Assembly (NCBI GenBank): GCA_031287245.1
Contig: JAITTD010000274.1
Coordinates: 1 to 27,150 of the forward strand
Direction of reading: 5' to 3'
Origin: Bacteroidales bacterium
GTDB lineage: Bacteria; Bacteroidota; Bacteroidia; Bacteroidales; UBA4181
DNA length: 27,150 nt
A program made the translations under genes and the position numbers. Under the pieces are notes generated by a model. That model saw only the letters and a list, made by a program, of their open reading frames with translations. It was not told the origin of the DNA and did no database searches. This document shows, piece by piece, positions 20,623 to 27,150 of the stretch. Position 1 is the first letter of the stretch; every line of letters starts with the position of its first letter.

Positions 20623-23445
20623 ATGGAAACTTTTTTATCTCGCCACAATGGTCCCCGCGAAGAAGAATTGCCGCAGATGCTGGAAAACATCGGCGTTTCA
20701 TCAACAGACGAGTTGATTCATAAAGCCTTGCCAGCGAACATTCGCTTGCCCCAGCCCTTGGATTTACCCGATGGCATCAGCGAAGCCGCGTATTTAGACC
20801 GATTGGGAAAAATAGCAGCCAAAAACCGCATTTTTCGCAGTTATATAGGCTTGGGCTACTACAACAGCTTTCTACCGTCGGTTATCAAGCGAAACATATT
20901 GGAAAATCCGTCGTGGTACACTTCTTACACGCCCTATCAAGCTGAAATCTCGCAGGGACGGCTCGAAGCGCTACTCAATTTTCAGACAGCGATTGTAGAG
21001 TTGACAGGCATGGAAATTGCCAATGCTTCTCTTTTGGACGAGGCGTCTGCGGCTGCCGAGGCAATGATTATGCTGTTCCGGTCGCGGTCGCGTGAAGCGG
21101 TCAAGAATGGCGCCAACCGCTTTTTTGCCGACCAGCATCTTTTTCCACAAACCATCGAGGTGATGCAAACCCGCGCAGAGCCTTTGGGCATTGAAGTGGC
21201 GGTGGGCGATTACCGAACGTTGATGCCCGATGGTACTGTCTTTGGCGCTATCGTGCAGTATCCCGACAGGAATGGCAATGTGAACGATTACGAACATTTT
21301 ACAGAAATGCTTCATGCGGCAGGCGTAGCCGTCATCGTAGCAGCCGATCTGCTTAGTTTGTCTCTGTTGACGCCTCCGGGTGAATGGGGCGCGGATGTGG
21401 CTGTTGGCTCTTCGCAGCGTTTTGGCATCCCGATGGGCTACGGCGGTCCTCATGCTGCCTATTTCGCTACCCGCGACGCCTATAAGCGTACGATGCCGGG
21501 GCGTATCATCGGCGAGAGTGTTGATGTGCACGGCAAACGCGCCTTGCGAATGGCTTTGCAAACCCGCGAACAGCATATCAAACGGGAAAGAGCCACCTCG
21601 AATATTTGTACAGCACAGGCATTGCTGGCAAGTATGGCAGGAATGTACGCTGTTTATCACGGCGCAGAGGGTATTCGACAAATTGCAGAGCACATTCACC
21701 GGCAAACAGGTGTGTTGGCGCAGCAAATAGCCGCATTGGGCTTCACCTTTGTAAATGAAACCTTCTTCGACACGCTCACCATCCATGTTTGCAAGGAAGA
21801 TGCTGCGGCTATCAGAGCCGAAGCCGAAGCCAAAGAAATCAATTTCCGCTACGGCGAAGGCATCATCGGCATCAGCATTGACGAAACCACCACAGGGGCA
21901 GATATGACGGATATTGTGGCTGTTTTTTCGGCACATCCGCCCAAAGAAAAAGGGTCCGGCGCTGTGCCGCAATCTGTTGCAGGCAGCCTGAAAAGGAAAA
22001 GCGATTTCATGCAACAGCCGGTTTTCCGGCGCTATCACTCGGAAACAGAGATGATGCGTTATATCAAACAGTTGGAACGCAAGGATATTTCGCTGACACA
22101 CTCGATGATACCTTTGGGATCGTGCACGATGAAACTGAATGCGGCTACGGAAATGTTCGCCCTCAGTTGGTCTGCTTTTGGCAACCTCCATCCCTTTGCT
22201 CCGGCAGAACAGGCGGCAGGTTATGCTCAACTGATTGACGAATTGTCGCATCAATTGGCAGTCATCACCGGCTTTGACGCTGTTTCTTTTCAGCCCAACT
22301 CCGGCGCCACGGGCGAGTATGCCGGTTTGATGGTGATTCGCGCCTACCTTAACGATACCGCGCAATCACATCGCCACACGGTGCTGATACCGGCTTCTGC
22401 CCATGGCACTAATCCCGCAAGCGCTGCCATGGCTGGAATGGATATTGTGATTGTGCCCAGCGACGGGCAGGGTAACATTGACATTTCGCAACTCAAATTT
22501 TTAGCCGAAACCCACAAAGACACCCTCGCTGCGCTAATGATTACTTACCCTTCCACGCATGGTGTTTTTGAAGCAGGTGTGAAGAACATCATTGACACGA
22601 TTCACCAGTTTGGCGGGCAGGTATATATGGACGGCGCTAACATGAATGCACAGGTAGGACTTACCAACCCTGCATTTTTGGGTGCGGATGTGTGCCATCT
22701 CAATCTGCACAAGACTTTTGCGATACCGCACGGTGGCGGCGGTCCGGGAATGGGTCCCATCTGTGTGGCAAAACATTTGACGCCCTATTTGCCTGAACAT
22801 TCTGTAACGAATGCAGGAAATGGTAAGAATATCAAAGCCCTCAGCGCGGCACACTATGGAAGCGCAAGCATACTGCCCATTGCACATGCCTACATCACCA
22901 TGTTGGGCGGTGAAGGCTTGCGGCAGGCTACAACCGTTGCTATTCTCAATGCCAATTATCTGGCTGCCAAACTGCGCCCGTACTATGAGGTGCTTTATAC
23001 CAATGTTGACAAAATGGTGGCGCACGAGATGATATTGGTCTGCCATCCTTTCAAAGAAGCAGACATTACGGCAACCGATATTGCCAAACGACTGATGGAT
23101 TATGGTTTTCACGCACCGACGCTGTCATTTCCCGTTGCCAATACACTGATGGTGGAACCGACTGAAAGCGAATCTTTACAGGAATTGGACAGGTTTGCGG
23201 CGGCGCTCATCAGTATTTATCAAGAAATTCAGGATATCATTTCAGGAAAAGCCGACAAAACCGACAACCTGCTGAAAAACGCACCGCATCCGGAGGCGAT
23301 GGTTGTATCTGACAGTTGGACGCATCCTTACAGTCGCGAAAAAGCCGCTTACCCAATGGATGATATTCGTGAAAACAAGTTTTGGCCCGCTTGCGGAAGA
23401 ATAGATGATGCTTACGGCGACCGAAACCTGAAATGTCGGCTGTAA
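20623..23445 (+). CDS. gcvP: Glycine dehydrogenase (decarboxylating), fused P-protein
   Basis: The PLP-dependent P-protein of the glycine cleavage system decarboxylates glycine and passes the aminomethyl group to lipoylated GcvH. The start at 20623 (METFLSRHNGPREEELPQML) matches the family N-terminus. Upstream in-frame codons from 20500 are AT-rich, lie across the promoter and are not family-like. The 940-residue single chain contains both halves: the P1-like domain (to about 440, with YTPYQAEISQGRLEALLNFQ and GVPQRFGIPMGYGGPHA-like residues) and the P2 domain (LTHSMIPLGSCTMKLNA, SAHGTNPASAAMAGMD). The PLP lysine Lys697 is in HLNLHKTFAIPHGGGGPGMGP. gcvT and gcvH are not adjacent. It converges on dnaB with 31 bp between stop codons and only a weak 5-bp stem there. 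Confidence 0.97.
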   Translation: METFLSRHNGPREEELPQMLENIGVSSTDELIHKALPANIRLPQPLDLPDGISEAAYLDRLGKIAAKNRIFRSYIGLGYYNSFLPSVIKRNILENPSWYTSYTPYQAEISQGRLEALLNFQTAIVELTGMEIANASLLDEASAAAEAMIMLFRSRSREAVKNGANRFFADQHLFPQTIEVMQTRAEPLGIEVAVGDYRTLMPDGTVFGAIVQYPDRNGNVNDYEHFTEMLHAAGVAVIVAADLLSLSLLTPPGEWGADVAVGSSQRFGIPMGYGGPHAAYFATRDAYKRTMPGRIIGESVDVHGKRALRMALQTREQHIKRERATSNICTAQALLASMAGMYAVYHGAEGIRQIAEHIHRQTGVLAQQIAALGFTFVNETFFDTLTIHVCKEDAAAIRAEAEAKEINFRYGEGIIGISIDETTTGADMTDIVAVFSAHPPKEKGSGAVPQSVAGSLKRKSDFMQQPVFRRYHSETEMMRYIKQLERKDISLTHSMIPLGSCTMKLNAATEMFALSWSAFGNLHPFAPAEQAAGYAQLIDELSHQLAVITGFDAVSFQPNSGATGEYAGLMVIRAYLNDTAQSHRHTVLIPASAHGTNPASAAMAGMDIVIVPSDGQGNIDISQLKFLAETHKDTLAALMITYPSTHGVFEAGVKNIIDTIHQFGGQVYMDGANMNAQVGLTNPAFLGADVCHLNLHKTFAIPHGGGGPGMGPICVAKHLTPYLPEHSVTNAGNGKNIKALSAAHYGSASILPIAHAYITMLGGEGLRQATTVAILNANYLAAKLRPYYEVLYTNVDKMVAHEMILVCHPFKEADITATDIAKRLMDYGFHAPTLSFPVANTLMVEPTESESLQELDRFAAALISIYQEIQDIISGKADKTDNLLKNAPHPEAMVVSDSWTHPYSREKAAYPMDDIRENKFWPACGRIDDAYGDRNLKCRL

Positions 23446-23476
23446 CGGAGTGTTATGCCTGCTTCCACTCTTTGAT

Positions 23477-25045
23477 TTAAAATGGCGCCTCGCTACCGTT
23501 GGTATTCGACATCATCGGCGGAAAAGAAGTGGGAATCGCAGCGTATGCAGCCTCTTCCGGCTCATCGCTTTGGTCATTCATTTTAGATTGATATGCAATG
23601 GGGTCCAAAGTAATGGGTTCCAAAGTCATCATGCCATCCGGTTCCACAAATTTTGCAAATTCGGGTTTAAATTTCAGGTTCACGTCGCCGATAGCCCCAT
23701 TACGGTGCTTGGCGATGATGATTTCGGCAATGCCTATCAGTGAATTACCCTGGTCATCTTCAGTGAATCCGTAATATTCGGGGCGATGGATGAAGGCTAC
23801 AAGGTCGGCATCCTGCTCAATGGCGCCCGATTCACGCAAGTCTGACAATTGCGGACGTTTGTTTTGCAGTCCTGTGCGGGCTTCAACTCCACGGTTTAAC
23901 TGGGAAAGCGCTATAATCGGGATATTCAACTCTTTGGCTATCGCTTTGAGCGAACGTGAAATGTTGGATACCTCCTGCTCGCGGTTGCCGCGTGTATCGC
24001 CTGTCCATGTCATCAATTGCAGATAGTCAATAAAAACGGCTTTAATGTGGTGCATCTGCACCAATCTGCGGCATTTGGCGCGAAATTCAACTATCGACAG
24101 AGCCGGTGTGTCATCAATAAAAACAGGGGCTTCGCTAAGAACTTCAATTTTCTCCAAAAGCCTGCTATAATCGTCCGTTTCCAATTTTCCGGTGCGCAAT
24201 TTATCCTTATAAATCTCTGTTTCCGAAACGATGAGACGCATGACCAACTGGCTTGACGACATTTCCAAAGAAAATACTGCCACTCCCGCCTTATGGTCGA
24301 GCGCCATATTTCTTGCCATTGACAGTATGAAAGCCGTTTTTCCCATAGCAGGACGGGCTGCAATGATGATTAAATCTGTTGGTTGCCAGCCGCCTGTAAT
24401 GCGGTCTAAATTTGTAAAACCGGAACGAATGCCAGACAAAATACCGGTGTCTTTGGCATGTTCGATTTCTTCCAATACGCCAGCCAACAAATAACTTAAC
24501 GATTGTACTTCTTTTTTTATGTTTCCTTGTGAAATCTCAAAAAGTCCCTGTTCGGCGCGGTTCAGCAGTTCGTCCACATCGGTACTTTCGTCAAAGGCGC
24601 TTTTTTGGATGTCGGTGGATATTCGGATCAATTCCCGTTGCAGGTATTTTTGATGGATAATACGCGCATTATAGTTGATATTAGCAGCAGACATCACTTT
24701 GTTGGTGAGCACAGCCAGATAATATGCCCCTCCGACCTCTTCAAGGATTTCTTTTTTGCGCAATTCCTGCGTTACCGTATTGGCGTCAATCGGATCTTCC
24801 CTGAGGGAAAGGTCAAGCGCTGCCTGATATATTTTTGCGTGGGCTTCTTTGTAGAAACATTCCGGTTTGAGAAAATCGCTGATTTCATCAATCGCATCGC
24901 GTTCAAGCAAGATAGCGCCAATCACATACTCTTCCATATCAATGGCTTGCGGAGGAAGTTTGCCTGCTTCCATACCCAACACGCGGGTGCTGTCTGTTAT
25001 AGGCGAGTTTTGCCGAAATACGGCAGGGGTGTAATTCTTAGCCAT
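23477..25045 (-). CDS. dnaB: Replicative DNA helicase
   Basis: Hexameric helicase that unwinds DNA at the replication fork. The 522-residue protein has the DnaB N-terminal domain (about 30-135, LPPQAIDMEEYVIGAILLERDAI) and a linker. The RecA-like domain carries Walker A ARPAMGKTAF (230-239, Lys236), the SLEMSSSQLVMR motif (about 259-270) and Walker B VFIDYLQL (337-344), then IALSQLNRGVE and LRESGAIEQDADLVAFIHR. The C-terminal tail from about 470 is rich in acidic and small residues. No intein is present. It follows lepB by 13 bp on the same strand and is probably co-transcribed with it. A plasmid or phage DnaB is unlikely, since the neighbourhood is core genome. Confidence 0.97.
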   Translation of the reverse strand: MAKNYTPAVFRQNSPITDSTRVLGMEAGKLPPQAIDMEEYVIGAILLERDAIDEISDFLKPECFYKEAHAKIYQAALDLSLREDPIDANTVTQELRKKEILEEVGGAYYLAVLTNKVMSAANINYNARIIHQKYLQRELIRISTDIQKSAFDESTDVDELLNRAEQGLFEISQGNIKKEVQSLSYLLAGVLEEIEHAKDTGILSGIRSGFTNLDRITGGWQPTDLIIIAARPAMGKTAFILSMARNMALDHKAGVAVFSLEMSSSQLVMRLIVSETEIYKDKLRTGKLETDDYSRLLEKIEVLSEAPVFIDDTPALSIVEFRAKCRRLVQMHHIKAVFIDYLQLMTWTGDTRGNREQEVSNISRSLKAIAKELNIPIIALSQLNRGVEARTGLQNKRPQLSDLRESGAIEQDADLVAFIHRPEYYGFTEDDQGNSLIGIAEIIIAKHRNGAIGDVNLKFKPEFAKFVEPDGMMTLEPITLDPIAYQSKMNDQSDEPEEAAYAAIPTSFPPMMSNTNGSEAPF

Positions 25046-25058
25046 TGTAAAGTTTATT

Positions 25059-26516
25059 TTAATTGCCTGCCCACCGAAACATGCGATCCAACCGGATACT
25101 GAACGGGAACGTTTTTTCCTTGTTCAATGCCAGCCAGACTATGCGTGGCGCTCCGACGATATGGTCTTCGGGAACGAAGCCCCAGAAGCGGGAATCGAGC
25201 GAATCATGCCGATTGTCGCCCATCATCCAGTAATAATCCATCCGGAAAGTGTAACTGTCGCTTTTAACGCCGTTGATGAAAATTTCTCCGTTTACAATTT
25301 CCAGCGTATTATGCTCATAAGCCGTGATAATGCGTCTGTAAAGGCTGATATTGGCGGTGTCTATCTTGATGGTAACTCCCTTTTTCGGAATCCATAGGGG
25401 TCCTAAATTGTCCACATTCCACGTAAAACGCGAATCGTGAGGGAATATCTCGCTGTCGTATTCTCCTGCGGGCTTCAATTGCTTCTCCACCGAAATAACA
25501 GTGCCTATATTCCTGACAATCTCTACATTTTCTTCTATCAGTGGGATGCTGAACACGCCATTTCCAACCAAACGAACATCGCTCTTGTAAATATTCAAAC
25601 GTTCAAGCGTCTTACTGTTAATGGCGGAACCGTCCGTTTGCACGATATAGCGAAATTGCATATTTTCATGCTTCTGCTGGGGTTTACCGTTGATAAAGAC
25701 CTGTGTATTGATAATTTTCAGTGTATCCCCCGGAATACCGATACATCTTTTAATGTAATTGTCGCATTTATCTACCGGACGCACCGTGTAGGCATATTCA
25801 TTAAGGATATGCCGCCGTGCTGTGGCTGTGTAGTAGTCAAACGGGCGCACTTCCCTGTCTGCCAGCCTGTCTATTTCTTGCAAACGCTCGGCTTCGTTGC
25901 GCAACAAGGCGTAATAACTTTGCGCAGGATATTGCAGCAGAACAGTATCTCCTTCTGGAAAATTGAACACCACATTGTCGTCGTTTTTCACATGAGTGAA
26001 GCCTTTCAACCGTTTGTAATCCCACTTAATCCATTCCAAATAGGATTTGGTGGAAGTAGTGAGCGGCATGATATTCTGCGCAAACGGGAATGAAAGCGGC
26101 GTGTTGGGCAGTTTTGGTCCGTATTTCAACTTGCTCACATACAGATGATCGCCTATTTGCAGGGATTTTTCCATCGAACCGGTGGGTATCTTGTAGTTTT
26201 GGAACACGAAGATATTAATCAAGGTGACGGCAATCACTGCAAAAATAAGGGAATCCAGCCATTCTACCGCTCTATTGTTCGGTCCGTTACGCTTTTTCCA
26301 GAACGACCAGTTGATTTTTCGGGTAACATACATATCGTAAAGTACGGGAACGCCCAGCAGCAGCCACCAACTGCCCACCCACAGCGTCCACAGCAGGTAC
26401 AGAAAGGCAATCATGCCAAATTTGAAATACTTTTGGGTAATGATTTGAAAAAAACGAGACGTTTTTTTTTCGCTAACATCCTCTGAACCTGTATGTTTCA
26501 TGCTATTTTGCTTCAT
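25059..26516 (-). CDS. lepB: Signal peptidase I, long Bacteroidota type
   Basis: Inner-membrane serine protease that removes signal peptides from exported proteins. The start is set at 26516 (MKQNSMKHTG) because a promoter lies at 26539-26569, downstream of the longer possible start at 26561; an ATG at 26501 is also possible. The 485-residue protein has hydrophobic segments at about 35-65 and 90-106. Catalytic Ser114 is in YKIPTGSMEKSL, general-base Lys256 is in NYIKRCIGIPGDTL, and the box E motif MMGDNRHDSLDSRFWG precedes VPEDHIVGAPRIVWLA. Serine and lysine are 142 residues apart, against 55 in E. coli LepB, and a second insertion lies between lysine and box E. Such length is usual for Bacteroidota enzymes as far as I know. 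It is followed by dnaB after 13 bp. Confidence 0.95.
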   Translation of the reverse strand: MKQNSMKHTGSEDVSEKKTSRFFQIITQKYFKFGMIAFLYLLWTLWVGSWWLLLGVPVLYDMYVTRKINWSFWKKRNGPNNRAVEWLDSLIFAVIAVTLINIFVFQNYKIPTGSMEKSLQIGDHLYVSKLKYGPKLPNTPLSFPFAQNIMPLTTSTKSYLEWIKWDYKRLKGFTHVKNDDNVVFNFPEGDTVLLQYPAQSYYALLRNEAERLQEIDRLADREVRPFDYYTATARRHILNEYAYTVRPVDKCDNYIKRCIGIPGDTLKIINTQVFINGKPQQKHENMQFRYIVQTDGSAINSKTLERLNIYKSDVRLVGNGVFSIPLIEENVEIVRNIGTVISVEKQLKPAGEYDSEIFPHDSRFTWNVDNLGPLWIPKKGVTIKIDTANISLYRRIITAYEHNTLEIVNGEIFINGVKSDSYTFRMDYYWMMGDNRHDSLDSRFWGFVPEDHIVGAPRIVWLALNKEKTFPFSIRLDRMFRWAGN

Positions 26517-26538
26517 ATTCGCTGATTGAATTAACAGA

Positions 26539-26569
26539 CAAAAGTAATGAATTGCTGTCATTTTTCAAT
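26539..26569 (-). promoter_or_regulatory. Promoter of lepB-dnaB
   Basis: On the minus strand, ATTG at 26569-26566, 19 bp, and TACTTTTG at 26546-26539 form a well-spaced Bacteroidota promoter. The start of transcription would be near 26532, about 16 bases before the ATG at 26516. This supports the shorter LepB start. Confidence 0.6.
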
Positions 26570-26592
26570 CAACTGTTGAAAAGATTTTTTAC

Positions 26593-26630
26593 CTACGAAC
26601 TTTTCGCAGATCTACGAATGTTTCGCAGGT
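26593..26630. repeat. Two tandem 19-bp repeats in intergenic region
   Basis: The units at 26593-26611 and 26612-26630 agree at 16 of 19 positions and share CTACGAA at the start and TTTCGCAG near the end. Each unit is itself a near-palindrome (CTACGAA against TTCGCAG). They lie in the 305-bp gene-free stretch 26517-26821, upstream of both the lepB promoter and the beta-propeller gene, so they could be tandem operator sites for either. The same stretch holds a tandem TTTAACATTT (26671-26690). Confidence 0.5.
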
Positions 26631-26709
26631 ACGTTGATTTTTTATTTGGCAAAAAAAATCGAAGAAAAGTTTTAACATTTTTTAACATTTATGTTATTAA
26701 TAAAGGAAT

Positions 26710-26717
26710 TACCTTTG
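26710..26717 (+). promoter_or_regulatory. Promoter -7 of beta-propeller lipoprotein gene
   Basis: TACCTTTG is a perfect TAnnTTTG match about 105 bp before the ATG at 26822. The -33 region holds only T-rich sequence without a clean TTTG. A long leader of about 100 bases would result. Confidence 0.5.
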
Positions 26718-26721
26718 TATT

Positions 26722-26740
26722 GTATCTCATATTGAGATAC
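26722..26740 (+). promoter_or_regulatory. Perfect 8-bp hairpin near transcription start
   Basis: GTATCTCA and TGAGATAC are perfectly complementary around a TAT loop. The dyad begins five bases after the -7 element, so it would lie at the very 5' end of the mRNA or serve as an operator. There is no T-run after it, so it is not a typical terminator. Confidence 0.5.
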
Positions 26741-26821
26741 GCAAATAATTTATAAACCTTCAATATTTATCATGACGATTGTTACTAAATAATCTAAATT
26801 TTTAATAAATATCTAATAATT

Positions 26822-27150
26822 ATGAGTAAGTCATATAAATTGTGTTTTTTGTGTCTGATGTTTGCGTTGAACGCATGTCAAAAAGAGAGCAAATATTGCA
26901 AACAAGTGATTGATCTGGATCCCTTTTTTAAGAATAGCAAGGAATTGTTGTTGAGTGAAATTGCATCGGACGTCACGTACATACCACTTGAAACAAGCCC
27001 GGAATGTCTGATCGGAAGGATTGACAAGATCATATCGTTTGATGACAAGTATTATATCCTTGATCGTCAAACAGAGAGCATTTTAGTGTTTGATTCAACG
27101 GGAAAGTATTTATTTAAAATTGCACAAATAGGGAACGGACCCGGAGAATA
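26822..27150 (+). CDS. 6-bladed beta-propeller lipoprotein, partial
   Basis: The gene runs off the right edge; 109 complete codons are present with no stop. The product starts MSKSYKLCFLCLMFALNAC, a lipoprotein signal with the lipid-carrying Cys19. It continues with IDLDPFFKNSKELLLSEIAS, DVTYIPLETSPECLIGRIDK, YYILDRQTESILVFDSTGKY and IAQIGNGPGE. This series (YIPLET, then a YILD and VFD strand pair, then GNGPGEY-like) is the hallmark of the Bacteroidota 6-bladed beta-propeller lipoproteins (NHL-like, often annotated BF2992-type). Function is unknown; members are often found beside surface nutrient-uptake genes, which would lie beyond the window. The start is the first ATG before the signal peptide. 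Confidence 0.85.
   Translation, partial: MSKSYKLCFLCLMFALNACQKESKYCKQVIDLDPFFKNSKELLLSEIASDVTYIPLETSPECLIGRIDKIISFDDKYYILDRQTESILVFDSTGKYLFKIAQIGNGPGE

Noticed and set aside
20971..22365. Long open frame (464 codons) on the minus strand inside gcvP
   Set aside because: It is antisense to a well-conserved gene, its translation is rich in Cys, His and Arg with no recognisable domain, and it arises from codon bias of gcvP.
23446..23476. Possible terminator hairpin GAGTG/CACTC between gcvP and dnaB
   Set aside because: The stem is only 5 bp with a 13-base loop and no clear T-run, too weak to call.
26517..26561. Longer LepB N-terminus starting at 26561
   Set aside because: The extra 15 codons reach into the predicted promoter, upstream of its transcription start, so they are probably not translated.

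Overview
This window comes from a Bacteroidota chromosome, most probably a member of the order Bacteroidales. The evidence is the gene content (GH92 and GH20 secreted glycosidases, the DUF6089-uppS-bamA-ompH-ompH envelope cluster, a long LepB, a 6-bladed beta-propeller lipoprotein), the near absence of Shine-Dalgarno sequences, and repeated promoter elements of the Bacteroidota type (about TTG, 18-19 bp, then TAnnTTTG). No rRNA, tRNA, CRISPR array, transposase or integrase gene, or phage gene was seen. Most of the window is ordinary core genome, and I do not see a defence system, biosynthetic cluster or mobile island.

Left part (1-9700), secreted and envelope enzymes. A GH20 beta-N-acetylhexosaminidase (minus strand) is divergent from a tight plus-strand run: GH92 alpha-mannosidase lipoprotein, alkaline phosphatase and an orphan MCE/MlaD-like protein, with gaps of only 16-19 bp. 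A cluster of nested palindromic repeats (6866-7011) follows. After it comes a convergent minus-strand gene for an 800-residue secreted parallel beta-helix protein with a C-terminal PDZ-like domain, resembling GH141-type enzymes.

Middle (9475-17104). leuC stands alone without leuD, and its promoter is strikingly similar to the divergent promoter of the beta-helix gene. It is followed by two outer-membrane beta-barrel proteins (the second, DUF6089-like, with a TTG start), then uppS, bamA and two ompH/Skp-type chaperone genes. This is the outer-membrane biogenesis cluster: lipid carrier synthesis, barrel insertion and periplasmic chaperoning of barrels.

Right part (17127-27150). On the minus strand hflX-rlmH-thiG form a compact unit, preceded by a TonB-like energy transducer whose terminator hairpin lies almost against the hflX start codon. 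Divergent from tonB is gcvP (fused glycine decarboxylase), which converges on the lepB-dnaB pair (signal peptidase I and replicative helicase). A 305-bp intergenic region rich in small repeats separates lepB from a plus-strand 6-bladed beta-propeller lipoprotein gene that runs off the window end.

The parts most worth a second look are non-coding: the palindromic repeat cluster at 6866-7011, the matched divergent promoters at 9475-9658 with a 36-bp imperfect palindrome, the mini-ORF/TTG start arrangement at 11967-11981, and the repeats and hairpin at 26593-26740.
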